Below, piece by piece: positions 9,234 to 18,255 of a stretch of 64,000 nt of DNA; the first letter of the stretch is position 1; each line of letters opens with the position of its first letter. Under the pieces are notes generated by a model that was not told the DNA's origin, did no database searches, and saw only the letters and a list, made by a program, of their open reading frames with translations. The position numbers and the translations under genes were made by a program. The stretch is from an uncultured Muribaculum sp. (GTDB taxonomy: Bacteria; Bacteroidota; Bacteroidia; Bacteroidales; Muribaculaceae), in assembly GCF_910583865.1 (NCBI RefSeq), contig NZ_CAJTYX010000005.1, positions 1-64,000 of the forward strand, given 5' to 3'.

Positions 9234-9986
9234 ATGTCAAGGATTTTACTCGTCATATTATCCCTATGCATCCTGTCCGGAACAGACAGCACCTCTGCCC
9301 GAGCCGAGAATATCTTCCAGAAAATAGCACGCATTGGCGCCAATCCCGACAAACATAAGGGTGACAGCATCGCGCCTCCAAAATCCATTACACTGGAAAA
9401 AAAATCAAAGAAAAAAGATTATACCGAATCGACCGACCCTCTCGAACTGTCGCTTGACGAAAACCTGGCTGTTCCTCATATCGGCGACAAGCAGAAACAG
9501 GCTGTCACCGGCTACATGAATGAAGTAGCCAAAAAACTGGCGCAACGCAAAATAGCCCGGATAGAGACCATGCGGTCGGGTGAAGTGGTCGTTGCTACAA
9601 TTGGCACAGATCTGCTCTTCGCGCCAAACGACACGGTGCTGCGCTCAACCGCACCTGAAATCCTCTCCCCCTACAGGTCTTTGCTCAGCCGCGGCATATA
9701 TAAATTCGTGATCACATGCCATACCGATGACACCGGTTCAACCTCATATACCGACCGGCTCAGCGAAGCGCGTGTCAATGCCATCGACATTTGGCTGTCG
9801 CGCAACCTCCCTTCGGAAACGGTCGTAGTGCCATATGCGCTCGGCGCTACCGAACCGATGTATCTAAACGACTCGCAGTCGCACCGCGCATCCAACCGCC
9901 GCATCGAGATTTTCATAGTCCCGGACGAGCGGCTTATCGACCTCGCCAAATCCGGTAAACTATCCGATAACGGAATATCGAAATAA
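9234..9986 (+). CDS. OmpA-family peptidoglycan-binding protein
   Basis: Exported protein of 250 residues with a Sec signal peptide (about 1-24, ending SARA) and a C-terminal OmpA-like domain (about 105-235) that binds peptidoglycan in the periplasm. Visible motifs are TCHTDDTGS, LSEARVNAIDIWL and SNRRIEIFIVP, in the order and spacing of the family, including the arginine of the NRR end motif. No beta-barrel domain precedes it; the middle holds a charged lysine-rich stretch (about 55-70). The role is probably to anchor something to the cell wall. It is followed 38 nt later by a TlpA-like gene. Confidence 0.85.
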   Translation: MSRILLVILSLCILSGTDSTSARAENIFQKIARIGANPDKHKGDSIAPPKSITLEKKSKKKDYTESTDPLELSLDENLAVPHIGDKQKQAVTGYMNEVAKKLAQRKIARIETMRSGEVVVATIGTDLLFAPNDTVLRSTAPEILSPYRSLLSRGIYKFVITCHTDDTGSTSYTDRLSEARVNAIDIWLSRNLPSETVVVPYALGATEPMYLNDSQSHRASNRRIEIFIVPDERLIDLAKSGKLSDNGISK

Positions 9987-10024
9987 GCATATTTCTTCAC
10001 CATACAGCAATACGCCCACACACA

Positions 10025-11083
10025 ATGAAACCTATCCTCTACAGTGCCGTGCTCATCGCCATGTCGATGTCTGTGGCTTGTACCACCTCACACGCTTCCA
10101 CTCCGAATTTCTCAGTGACTACAACCATACCTCCCGAAGGGAAAAACAAGATGACATATCTGGTCAACAGGGAGACAGGCGACAAGGTTGACAGCCTGCT
10201 TGTAACGGACGGTGCAGTCAAATTCTCCGGGACAGTAGCCGACCCGTATTACGCACGCATACTTGTCGGCGACAAGCGTGGTCCGTCATTCATAGTCGAG
10301 CCGGGAGATATCGTAATCGACCAGGATGGTGCATGCACATCCACCCCTCTCAACAAGGAGATGAAAGCATTTACTGACCGTTACCGCGAGATTGCAGGTT
10401 CGCTCCAGACGCTTCCCTCGGATTCACTGCGCCAAGAGGCGATTGACAGATTCCAGGTCTCTGCCGACTCAATCATGAATGCGCATCTGTCAGATCCCAT
10501 CGGGCGCATTTTATTCCTCGACAAAGCATCGGAATGCCGCTCGACTGCCGAACTTGAGTCACTGTTGAAAAAATACCCCATGTTCCGTGAAAACAAAAAC
10601 GTGGCCGACCTCGCCAAAAGTCTCCACAACGCGGAAATAACCTCTCCCGGCCATAAGTTTACCGACTTCTCCGTCGACTACAACGGCAAGACTCAGAAGC
10701 TAAGCGACTATGCCGGTAAAGGCAAATGGCTGCTCGTTGATTTCTGGGCAAGCTGGTGCGGACCGTGCCGTCGTGCCATGCCGCTTCTGAAAGAACTTTA
10801 CGGACAATATAAGGACAAGGGGCTTGAAGTACTCGGGGTTGCCGTATGGGACGAACCCGCCGACTCCGAACGTGCCGCCAAACAGATGCAGTTGCCATGG
10901 CCTCAGATTATCGACGCCCAAAAGATTCCTACAGATCTCTACGGCATATACGGCATACCGCATCTGATGCTTATATCGCCTGACGGTACTATTGTGGCCC
11001 GTGGAATCGAAGGGGAGGAATTACGCAAAGCTATCGCCGACTCATTTGCTACTCCTGCTCAGGAAACATCCATCGGACAGTAG
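10025..11083 (+). CDS. TlpA-like thiol:disulfide oxidoreductase with DUF4369-like N-terminus
   Basis: Exported 352-residue protein. The first 20 residues form a signal peptide ending in VAC, likely a lipoprotein signal with Cys19 lipidated. Residues of about 28-110 resemble the DUF4369 beta domain found before thioredoxins in Bacteroidales. The C-terminal thioredoxin domain (about 210-345) contains the redox motif WASWCGPC with C245 and C248 and the cis-proline loop YGIPHLMLIS. It probably acts in periplasmic thiol redox or cytochrome maturation. The 3' end overlaps the convergent VanZ-like gene by 35 bp, so no terminator fits between them. Confidence 0.88.
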   Translation: MKPILYSAVLIAMSMSVACTTSHASTPNFSVTTTIPPEGKNKMTYLVNRETGDKVDSLLVTDGAVKFSGTVADPYYARILVGDKRGPSFIVEPGDIVIDQDGACTSTPLNKEMKAFTDRYREIAGSLQTLPSDSLRQEAIDRFQVSADSIMNAHLSDPIGRILFLDKASECRSTAELESLLKKYPMFRENKNVADLAKSLHNAEITSPGHKFTDFSVDYNGKTQKLSDYAGKGKWLLVDFWASWCGPCRRAMPLLKELYGQYKDKGLEVLGVAVWDEPADSERAAKQMQLPWPQIIDAQKIPTDLYGIYGIPHLMLISPDGTIVARGIEGEELRKAIADSFATPAQETSIGQ

Positions 11084-11486
11084 CGCTCCAAGCCAAAAGG
11101 CATATTACCCATCCGACTGCCGCACCGACAGCGTCGGCACCGAAATCGGCCCAATCCTCACCACGGCCAAGACCCATAGCGCCTTGCAGCAGTTCGATTG
11201 CTCCGCCGAAAAGCACGACAATAAGCATATACACAGTCAACAACCCCTTAGGCGCGCGCACCGAATCATCAAAACGGTGCGCCGCTTTTTTTCTCAAAGC
11301 ATCAAGACCCATGCACAGCATCATGCCCATCATCATGATTGCGTGCACCACCTTGTCTGCGCCCTCGAAAAGCTCGATCCTGCGTCCCTGTAGCGGATCG
11401 GGCCATAAAGTCAGATATGCTATCGCAAGAAAGCATACAATACTCAGCGTCCACGCCGGTAATCCTCGTATCAGCAGTCTGAACAT
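11049..11486 (-). CDS. VanZ-like membrane protein
   Basis: A 145-residue membrane protein with four predicted helices. It carries the VanZ-like pattern of a first helix ending in LTLWPDP, then a DKVVHAIMMMGMMLC segment containing the conserved Asp-Lys-x-x-His, and a GxxIELLQGAM helix followed by DWADFGADAVGAAVGW, where a conserved Glu and Asp fall. The function of the family is not settled outside glycopeptide resistance. Its start overlaps the end of the NUDIX gene by 16 bp, so the two are cotranscribed. Confidence 0.82.
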   Translation of the reverse strand: MFRLLIRGLPAWTLSIVCFLAIAYLTLWPDPLQGRRIELFEGADKVVHAIMMMGMMLCMGLDALRKKAAHRFDDSVRAPKGLLTVYMLIVVLFGGAIELLQGAMGLGRGEDWADFGADAVGAAVGWVICLLAWSATVRWMFPEQE

Positions 11487-12028
11487 GGCTTGATATTTTT
11501 TACAGTCACTCCCGGAAGTCCGCGTCGCAGACGTTCGCAGAAAATGGTCGTCAAAGCATTGCTCGTGCTGCCGTTACCGGCCGGATGCACCATCGTAAGC
11601 GCCTTCTCGGCAGGCTGCCATTCGGCGGAATCAACCTCTACCGACAATTTAAGCTCCTGCCCCGGCACGGCGCGGGCAAGAAAACCGATCATAAGCAACC
11701 CCTTGCGGCTGAACCACCATGTGCCCGCAAGTTCAAGGGCCTCGATGTCAAGTCCCGTTTCCTCCTTTATCTCCCGCAAAGCGGCCTCCTCCGCCCTCTC
11801 GCCCGGAGTCATATAGCCCGACACGAGATTGCAGTATTTAGTGCTTATATACGCCTGACGCTGCAACAGCACTTCGTCGCGTTCGTTCGCCACAAGTGCG
11901 ATCACACACGTTGAAAACATATCGAACCACGGCTTTCCGCACTTGTCGCACCAGGGCACCAAGCCTTCGTCGCCAAGTTCACGGGCATCCAGCAAACTGC
12001 CGCAATCCGGACAATAAGTAAATCTCAT
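11471..12028 (-). CDS. NUDIX hydrolase with N-terminal zinc ribbon
   Basis: Pyrophosphohydrolase of 185 residues. An N-terminal zinc ribbon (CPDCG at 6-10 and CDKCG at 27-31) resembles that of NudC-type NADH pyrophosphatases. The complete Nudix box is present (GYMTPGERAEEAALREIKEE plus TGLD), so metal-dependent cleavage of a nucleoside diphosphate linked to another group is expected. It is much shorter than E. coli NudC (257 residues), lacking that protein's first domain, so NADH as the substrate is only a guess. It precedes the VanZ-like gene with overlapping ends. Confidence 0.85.
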   Translation of the reverse strand: MRFTYCPDCGSLLDARELGDEGLVPWCDKCGKPWFDMFSTCVIALVANERDEVLLQRQAYISTKYCNLVSGYMTPGERAEEAALREIKEETGLDIEALELAGTWWFSRKGLLMIGFLARAVPGQELKLSVEVDSAEWQPAEKALTMVHPAGNGSTSNALTTIFCERLRRGLPGVTVKNIKPCSDC

Positions 12029-12156
12029 AGAAAACTTTTTACCGATTAAATAGCTGAAACAATACGGTCATACCGACCTTTTCAATCTATAACGCGCCAA
12101 GCGGTCTTTTTTGTTTAAGAGGCTGTTTAAAAACGGCCCTCCTGCCTAAGAGCTTC

Positions 12157-13074
12157 TTATGAAAGACATCCTTGAATTATGCCACGCGCATTGAGCAGGC
12201 GTTCAAGCTTATGGACGAACTCATGGTTTTTCAGCCCCCAGCGTGGACTTATAAGCATGTCACCCGGCGACTGGCTCGTGAATCGCTCTATCGCTATAGC
12301 CGGATTCAGCCGGGCAACCAGATCGCAACACAGATCGAGATAGCCGTCGACCGACAAGGATTGCACCGACTCTTTCCCCTCGGCCACGTCATCGGCAAGG
12401 CGGGTGCCTCCTACGACCTGCAACTGATGAAACTTCACTGTGTCCGGACAGAGCAGATTCAACGCAGCGACAGTCTGTAGCATCATGGTACGGCTCTCAC
12501 CGGGAAGTCCCATTATCAGATGAACGCCCGTAAAAAGCCCTTCTTTCCGTGCCATATTAACGGCAAAGACTGTATCGGCCCACCTATGACATCTGTTCAC
12601 ACGCCTCAGAGTCATGTCATGAGCGCTCTCCGCACCGAATTCCATCATCACAAACCGGCCTTCGCGCAACAGACCGCCGAGAAAACGTGCCGTCGGCCTG
12701 TCGAAACAATCAGGGCGCGTGCCCACAACTATTCCATCGATATCATCCACGGCAAGGGCCTCCTCACATGCCTCCTTGAAACGCCCGAGGCTGCCGTGTG
12801 TCGATGTGTACGATTGGAAATAGGCAAGGTAGCGCATATCATTATATTTCCTGGAGAAAAATCGCCTACCCTTGTCAAGTTGCACGGCAATACTGTCCGT
12901 AGCAAGGCAATAAGCGGGTGTAAACGCCATGTTATTGCAGTAGGAACAACCTCCGTGACCGATAGTACCGTCACGGTTGGGACAGCTGTTTCCGGTATTC
13001 ACCGAGAGCTTCTGCATTTTCCCATCGAAATGCTCCCCCAGGAAATCAGCGTAATCTCGATAATGCTTCTCCAT
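12157..13074 (-). CDS. TIGR01212-family radical SAM protein (YhcC-like)
   Basis: Iron-sulfur enzyme of the radical SAM superfamily, 305 residues. Cluster cysteines are C31, C43 and C46 within NSCPNRDGTIGHGGCSYC, the spacing characteristic of the YhcC/TIGR01212 family and unlike the usual CxxxCxxC. Further family motifs are YFQSYTSTHG and GTRPDCF. Substrate is unknown for this family. The ATG at 13074 has a GAGGTG just upstream and is preferred over the longer frame to 13116, which would run into aroC. It follows aroC with 7 nt between, so it is in the same operon. Confidence 0.88.
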   Translation of the reverse strand: MEKHYRDYADFLGEHFDGKMQKLSVNTGNSCPNRDGTIGHGGCSYCNNMAFTPAYCLATDSIAVQLDKGRRFFSRKYNDMRYLAYFQSYTSTHGSLGRFKEACEEALAVDDIDGIVVGTRPDCFDRPTARFLGGLLREGRFVMMEFGAESAHDMTLRRVNRCHRWADTVFAVNMARKEGLFTGVHLIMGLPGESRTMMLQTVAALNLLCPDTVKFHQLQVVGGTRLADDVAEGKESVQSLSVDGYLDLCCDLVARLNPAIAIERFTSQSPGDMLISPRWGLKNHEFVHKLERLLNARGIIQGCLS

Positions 13075-13081
13075 CACCACC

Positions 13082-14173
13082 TCATATCCTGGCCGCACGA
13101 TTGAGCAGGGCGGCATCGAGCAATGTCATTGCAGCCATCGCCTCGACTATCGGCACAGCACGTGGCAGCACACACGGGTCATGGCGACCACGCGCATGCA
13201 ATACGGCATCAGCACCCGAGTCATCTACAGTTGCCACCTCACTCAAAAGAGTCGCTACCGGCTTGAACGCAACGCGCATTACGATATCCTCTCCATTGGA
13301 GATACCACCCTGAATTCCCCCGGAATTGTTCGAAAGGAAACGCGGGCGTTCACCCGTCCCACGACTCTCCATACTATCTATCATCTCCGAGCCGCGCCGG
13401 CAGCAGCCAGCGAAGCCCATTCCATACTCAAACCCCTTGGCGGCATTTATGCTCAGCATGGCGGCGGCAAGCATCGCGTGAAGCTTGCCGAACACCGGCT
13501 CGCCAAGGCCTGCCGGAATACCGCGCACCACGGCAGTAACAATCCCTCCTACCGTATCACCCTGCTTTTTCACATCCAGTATCAACCGCCTCATATCCTC
13601 GGCGGCTACCGAATCCGGACAACGCACGTCGTTGGAATCTATAAGGTCAAGGCCGTACCATGCTCCGTCTCCATTCATGGCCACATCCCCTACACGCGAG
13701 GTGTAAGCCGAAACAGCCACTCCGGGATAGATCGCATGAAGCGCCTGCATGGCTACAGCACCCCCTACCACGCGGGCTATTGTCTCGCGGGCCGACGAAC
13801 GACCTCCGCCCCGGTGATCGCGGAGTCCGTATTTATTATTATAAGTATAGTCTGCATGGGATGGGCGGAACACATGACGCATATTCTCATAGTCACTCGA
13901 ATGATGATCCGCATTCCTCACGACGAAACCAATAGGCGTTCCGGTAGTGACACCATCCATTATGCCGCTGAGGAACTCCACGCGGTCAGTCTCCGAACGG
14001 GCCGTGGTTATCGCCGACTGCCCGGGACGCCGTCTGTCAAGCTGACGTTGTATGGCATCGGTGTCGAGCGCGACGCCCGACGGCATCCCGTCTATGACTC
14101 CGCCTATCGCAACACCGTGAGACTCTCCAAAGGATGTCAGACGGTATATATTGCCAAATGTGTTGATACTCAT
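13082..14173 (-). CDS. aroC: Chorismate synthase
   Basis: Last enzyme of the shikimate pathway: converts 5-enolpyruvylshikimate-3-phosphate to chorismate using reduced FMN. The 363-residue product starts [20 protein letters not shown] and carries the family signatures [53 protein letters not shown] and the C-terminal [13 protein letters not shown]. Length is normal. It lies 12 nt after the ybaK-like gene and before the radical SAM gene, all minus strand. Confidence 0.97.
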   Translation of the reverse strand: MSINTFGNIYRLTSFGESHGVAIGGVIDGMPSGVALDTDAIQRQLDRRRPGQSAITTARSETDRVEFLSGIMDGVTTGTPIGFVVRNADHHSSDYENMRHVFRPSHADYTYNNKYGLRDHRGGGRSSARETIARVVGGAVAMQALHAIYPGVAVSAYTSRVGDVAMNGDGAWYGLDLIDSNDVRCPDSVAAEDMRRLILDVKKQGDTVGGIVTAVVRGIPAGLGEPVFGKLHAMLAAAMLSINAAKGFEYGMGFAGCCRRGSEMIDSMESRGTGERPRFLSNNSGGIQGGISNGEDIVMRVAFKPVATLLSEVATVDDSGADAVLHARGRHDPCVLPRAVPIVEAMAAMTLLDAALLNRAARI

Positions 14174-14185
14174 ATATTTCAGTGC

Positions 14186-14686
14186 TCAGGATTGTAATGT
14201 TGCTATATCGGCTACGACACCGCCAGTGTAGGCTATGAGGTCAGATGGTGCTATACGAAACTGTAGTCCACGCATGCCGGCACTCACATACACATGGTCG
14301 TAGTCATTTATCGTAGAGTGGAAAAAGGTGGGAAAAGGCTTCTTCATGCCTATCGGCGAACAACCGCCACGGATATAGCCAGTAAGGGGCAACAGTTCCT
14401 TCATCGGAATCAAATCCGCCTTCTTGGCGCCGGCCACACGTGCCGCGGCCTTGAGTTCGACCTCCATATTGCCGGGAATCACACACACGAAATGTCCCGA
14501 TCGTTCTCCGTTCAGGACAAGCGTCTTGAACACCCGATTGATATCCTCCCCAAGCTCTTCCGCCACATGATCGGCCGCAAGATTATCCTCATCCACCTCA
14601 TAGGGGATCAGTTCATATTTTATACCGGCCTTGTCAAGCAGACGTGCGGCGTTCGTCTTGGCCGTGCCTTTCGCATTCTTTCCCAT
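14186..14686 (-). CDS. ybaK: Cys-tRNA(Pro)/Cys-tRNA(Cys) deacylase
   Basis: Cytoplasmic trans-editing enzyme of 166 residues that hydrolyses Cys wrongly attached to tRNA-Pro. It has the YbaK fold with the catalytic-site lysine region (DINRVFKTLVLNG), the VIPGNMEVELKAAARVAGAKK stretch and GYIRGGCSPIGMKK, all family signatures. Length is typical. Immediately upstream on the same strand lies tRNA-Cys, separated by a terminator, so they are neighbours but probably not a single transcript. Confidence 0.93.
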   Translation of the reverse strand: MGKNAKGTAKTNAARLLDKAGIKYELIPYEVDEDNLAADHVAEELGEDINRVFKTLVLNGERSGHFVCVIPGNMEVELKAAARVAGAKKADLIPMKELLPLTGYIRGGCSPIGMKKPFPTFFHSTINDYDHVYVSAGMRGLQFRIAPSDLIAYTGGVVADIATLQS

Positions 14687-14718
14687 AAGACAACATATAG
14701 CGAAGTGTATAAATAGAC

Positions 14719-14760
14719 AAAAATGAGAGTGTGCGTCATATGATGACGAATACTCTCATT
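14719..14760 (-). terminator. Intrinsic terminator after tRNA-Cys
   Basis: Outer stem AATGAGAGT (14722-14730) pairs with ACTCTCATT (14752-14760), with an inner CGTCAT/ATGACG stem. Read on the minus strand the hairpin ends in five T. It begins 8 nt after the tRNA 3' end. Confidence 0.85.
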
Positions 14761-14767
14761 CCTTAAG

Positions 14768-14838
14768 AGGTCCCAAGCAGAATCGAACTGCTGTGCACGG
14801 TTTTGCAGACCGTTGCCTAACCACTCGGCCATGGAACC
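14768..14838 (-). tRNA. tRNA-Cys (anticodon GCA)
   Basis: Read on the minus strand, acceptor arm GGTTCCA pairs with TGGGACC, the D-loop is GAGTGGTTAGGCAA-like, the anticodon loop reads CTGCAAA (GCA, Cys), and the T-loop GTTCGATTC is intact. The discriminator base is U, the Cys identity element. CCA is not encoded. It is preceded by a near-perfect promoter and followed by a terminator, so it is a single-gene transcript. Confidence 0.97.
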
Positions 14839-14861
14839 ATTGTTTTGACGGTTGACGGATG

Positions 14862-14893
14862 CAAAGGTACGGTCTATTAAGTTAATATGCAAA
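14862..14893 (-). promoter_or_regulatory. Promoter of tRNA-Cys
   Basis: On the minus strand TTTG (14890-14893), a 20-bp spacer and TACCTTTG (14862-14869) give a textbook Bacteroidetes promoter 23 bp before the tRNA 5' end. Confidence 0.85.
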
Positions 14894-15066
14894 TTTTATC
14901 GCAGCAATTTTCACGTTGCCGATACCACGGAGAGCCGAACCGGTTAGAAATCAATGCATAGCAATCCCTATATTTTTTATCGTTACAGCCATCTGACAAT
15001 CTTTTTAATATCCGGTTAGGTAATCCGGACGCATAGCGCGCATTATCAGATGAAAGAACAATCATC

Positions 15067-17013
15067 ATGCACAAGCCATACATGACATCCATGATCGCCG
15101 CCATGGCTGCAAATATCGCCATGGCAGCCTCCGCCCCACAATTGCACCTCCTATCACCGGGAGGCATCAACGGAATATCCTTCCGTCTCGCAGAAGATAA
15201 GGTGGCAGAAGAAGCAGGACTGCGCTACGACGTGACCTACAAAGGACGTCCGGTAGTTACAGACTCTCGCGCAGGGCTCGACCTCGACAACCGTGTCTGG
15301 GAGATGGCTCTCGGCATGCGATCACTGCCGCAGTACGACTGTTGGATGGAGGCATTCACGGTCGATTCGGTAAGTCCTGTCACATCCAACTCGGGGGAAT
15401 GGACACCACTCTACGGCGAGCGCTCCAAGGTTGCCGACAACTATAACGCCGCCACAATCTATCTCTCGAAAAAAGACAACAGCGACTACCGCCTCAATGT
15501 CGAGGCACGCGCCTACGACGAAGGAGTGGCGTTCCGCTACTTCCTTCCCGAACATCCGAAAGCGGTGTTCCACAAAGTCACCGCCGACCTTACCGAATAT
15601 ACCTTCCCGGAGGGAGTGATGGCATGGAGCGAACAGTGGGCACAGGCCCCGTTCGAACGGCTCGCTATCGACAGCATCGCCCATCCGGTAGAAAGGGCGC
15701 TGACAATAGAATACCCTGATGGTTACTGGGCAGCCATCACCGACGCGGATGTAGACGACTGGTGTCTGACCAAGCTCGACCGCAATCCGCGACGCGCCAA
15801 CACTCTGTCATCGGTGATGTACTCCCCCGTAGACGTGGTCACCTACTATGCCACTCCTTGGAAAGTGATCATCACGGCAGACACCCCCGGCGGTTTGCTT
15901 GAGAACAACGACATAATCCTCAACCTCAATCCGCCATGCGAGATAGCCGACGCCGCGCAATGGGTGAGGCCAGGGACTATAATGCGAGAGACCACCATCT
16001 CGACCGAGGGAGCCATCGCCACGATCGACTTCTGTGCCGAACACAATATACCTTACATGCTCTTCGACTGGAAATGGTATGAACCGTGTACATCCCACGA
16101 CGGCGACGCCCGCATTGTCGTCGACAAGCTCGACATGCCGCGCGTAGTAGCCTACGGAAAGGAAAAAGGCGTGGGGATATGGGTATATGTCAATCAGCAT
16201 GCCCTCCAGAAACAGATGCGCGAGATTTTCCCGATGCTCCACCGATGGGGCATAGTAGGCGTGAAGTCGGGATTCGTGCAATACGCATCCCACCGTTGGG
16301 CCACATGGCTTCACGATATGGTACGCCTTGCCGCCGAAAACCATCTCCTCATCAACATACATGACGAATTCCGGCCGTCCGGTTTCTCACGCACATATCC
16401 CAACCTGCTCACGCAGGAGGGCATACACGGCAATGAAGAATGGCCCGACGCCACCCATAATGTGACACTACCCTTCACCCGCATGATCAACGGAGCCGCC
16501 GACTACACCATATGCTACTACGACCGCCGACTGCGCAACACCCACGCCCATCAGCTTGCAGCGTCGCTCGTGATGTACTCGCCGCTTCAGACCATATTAT
16601 GGTACGACACCCCGTCGCGCTCCCACGGCGAGCCGGAGCTGGCATGGTTCGAAGGGTTAAAAACAGTGTGGGACGAGTCGCACGTGCTCGACGGTTATCC
16701 CGGAAAAGGGATAACGATGGCACGCCGCAACGGCGATGAATGGTGGATAGGCGCCATGACCAACAACGACGGCGACACTCGCAGCATAGACCTTTCATTC
16801 CTCGAACCGGACACTAAATACGTGGCCGAGACATACACCGACGACCCCACAGTCGACACGGCTACAAAGGTAAGATGCGGAAAATGGCTCGTCAGCGCAT
16901 CCGACAAAATGCAGTTCAATCTCTCTCCACGAGGTGGAGCGGCAATCCATCTACGCCCCGCGCTTCCGTCCGATGCAAAAAAGACAAAGAAATATAACGG
17001 GAAAACTCTTTGA
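15067..17013 (+). CDS. Glycoside hydrolase family 97 protein
   Basis: Secreted or periplasmic alpha-glycosidase of 648 residues with a Sec signal peptide (about 1-22). It has the N-terminal beta-sandwich of GH97 (LLSPGGINGISFRL ...), a TIM barrel containing YMLFDWKWYEP and GVKSGFVQYASH, and the signature around residues 425-460: NIHDEFRPSGFSRTYPN followed by QEGIHGNEEW, which carries the catalytic acids and calcium ligands. Its family includes alpha-glucosidases (SusB) and alpha-galactosidases; which applies here is not decided by sequence. The GH88 gene follows after 12 nt. Confidence 0.92.
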   Translation: MHKPYMTSMIAAMAANIAMAASAPQLHLLSPGGINGISFRLAEDKVAEEAGLRYDVTYKGRPVVTDSRAGLDLDNRVWEMALGMRSLPQYDCWMEAFTVDSVSPVTSNSGEWTPLYGERSKVADNYNAATIYLSKKDNSDYRLNVEARAYDEGVAFRYFLPEHPKAVFHKVTADLTEYTFPEGVMAWSEQWAQAPFERLAIDSIAHPVERALTIEYPDGYWAAITDADVDDWCLTKLDRNPRRANTLSSVMYSPVDVVTYYATPWKVIITADTPGGLLENNDIILNLNPPCEIADAAQWVRPGTIMRETTISTEGAIATIDFCAEHNIPYMLFDWKWYEPCTSHDGDARIVVDKLDMPRVVAYGKEKGVGIWVYVNQHALQKQMREIFPMLHRWGIVGVKSGFVQYASHRWATWLHDMVRLAAENHLLINIHDEFRPSGFSRTYPNLLTQEGIHGNEEWPDATHNVTLPFTRMINGAADYTICYYDRRLRNTHAHQLAASLVMYSPLQTILWYDTPSRSHGEPELAWFEGLKTVWDESHVLDGYPGKGITMARRNGDEWWIGAMTNNDGDTRSIDLSFLEPDTKYVAETYTDDPTVDTATKVRCGKWLVSASDKMQFNLSPRGGAAIHLRPALPSDAKKTKKYNGKTL

Positions 17014-17025
17014 TCACCATAACCT

Positions 17026-18243
17026 ATGAAACCTACAATATTTCTCACCGCAACAGCATCGATCCTCTCGGCAATGGCCTTATCGATGGGATGCGCATCC
17101 GTATCACACGAAGTAAACGTCGACACCGACCTCGAATATTGCAACACACAGATAATGCGCACGCTTTCTTCCCTGCGCACCGACTCGGGCACCATCGACT
17201 ACTCCATGATTCCACGCAACATAGCCGACTCTGCTTCCACATGGGAGTGTCGCAACGTATGCCCCGAAGAGTGGTGCGACGGATTCTGGCCCGGCGTACT
17301 GTGGTATAACTACGAGAACACCGGCGACACCCTCCTTCGCCGGGAGGCCCTGCGCTTCACGGAGTCCCTGAAATCCATAGTCTACTCGCCCGTGTACGAC
17401 CACGATCTCGGTTTCCTCATATTCTGCAGCTACGGCAACGCATATCGCCTCACCGCCGACAAAGCGTGCAAGCAAGTCATACTCGATGCCGCCGACTCCC
17501 TCGCCACGCTCTACAATCCGCGCGTAGGCACGCTCCTGTCATGGCCGCGCAATGTCGGTATGTTCGGAGGCCACAACACCATCATGGACAACATGATAAA
17601 CCTTGAAATGCTATTCTGGGCCTCGAAAAACGGCGGACGTAAAGAGCTGTACGACATAGCGTTCAAACATGCCGAAACTACCATGAACAATCATTTCCGA
17701 CCCGACGGGTCATGCTACCATGTAGCCGTGTACGATCCAGAGTCGGGAGAATTCATCCGCGGATGCAACCATCAGGGATATGATGACGACAGCATGTGGG
17801 CGCGCGGACAGGCCTGGGCCATCTACGGCTACACCATGGTCTACCGCGAGACACGCGACCCGCGCTTCCTGGCATTCGCGCAGAAAGTGACCGACGTGTA
17901 CCTGTCATCCCTCCCTGCCGACGGCATCCCCTACTGGGACTTCCGCGATCCGGGCATACCGGAAGTACCACGCGACGCCTCTGCGGCATGTGTCGTGGCG
18001 TCGGCCCTTATCGAGCTTAGCGACTATGTCGATGCCTCCACGTCGCGCCGCTATCTCGACGCATCGAAAAAGATGCTCGCAACACTCGCGTCCGAACACT
18101 ACCGTTGCGGCGATGCGAAGCCGGCATTCCTGAGCCACAGTGTAGGCAATATGCCAGCCAACTCCGAAATCGACGCCTCGATCATATATGCCGACTACTA
18201 CTACATCGAAGCGCTCACACGCCTGCGCAACCATCAGGCATAG
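17026..18243 (+). CDS. GH88 unsaturated glucuronyl hydrolase, lipoprotein
   Basis: Hydrolyses the terminal 4,5-unsaturated uronic acid left on oligosaccharides by polysaccharide lyases, as in glycosaminoglycan or plant and algal uronate polymers. The 405-residue protein has a lipoprotein signal (LSMGC), then the (alpha/alpha)6 barrel. D127 in YDHDLGFLIF and D188 in MDNMINLEML match the two essential aspartates of the family and keep their 61-residue spacing. The middle gene of a three-gene operon. No polysaccharide lyase is encoded in the window, so its substrate is made elsewhere. Confidence 0.93.
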   Translation: MKPTIFLTATASILSAMALSMGCASVSHEVNVDTDLEYCNTQIMRTLSSLRTDSGTIDYSMIPRNIADSASTWECRNVCPEEWCDGFWPGVLWYNYENTGDTLLRREALRFTESLKSIVYSPVYDHDLGFLIFCSYGNAYRLTADKACKQVILDAADSLATLYNPRVGTLLSWPRNVGMFGGHNTIMDNMINLEMLFWASKNGGRKELYDIAFKHAETTMNNHFRPDGSCYHVAVYDPESGEFIRGCNHQGYDDDSMWARGQAWAIYGYTMVYRETRDPRFLAFAQKVTDVYLSSLPADGIPYWDFRDPGIPEVPRDASAACVVASALIELSDYVDASTSRRYLDASKKMLATLASEHYRCGDAKPAFLSHSVGNMPANSEIDASIIYADYYYIEALTRLRNHQA

Positions 18244-18255
18244 CCACTATATCAC

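Noticed and set aside
12121..12138. GGCTGTTT/AAACGGCC hairpin as terminator of the radical SAM gene
   Set aside because: It lies upstream of the gene end for the other strand's logic, contains a mismatch and has no T run in either direction.
13181..14197. Long open frame opposite chorismate synthase
   Set aside because: Antisense to an intact aroC; composition rich in His, Arg and Thr with no known motif. A result of GC-rich codon use.
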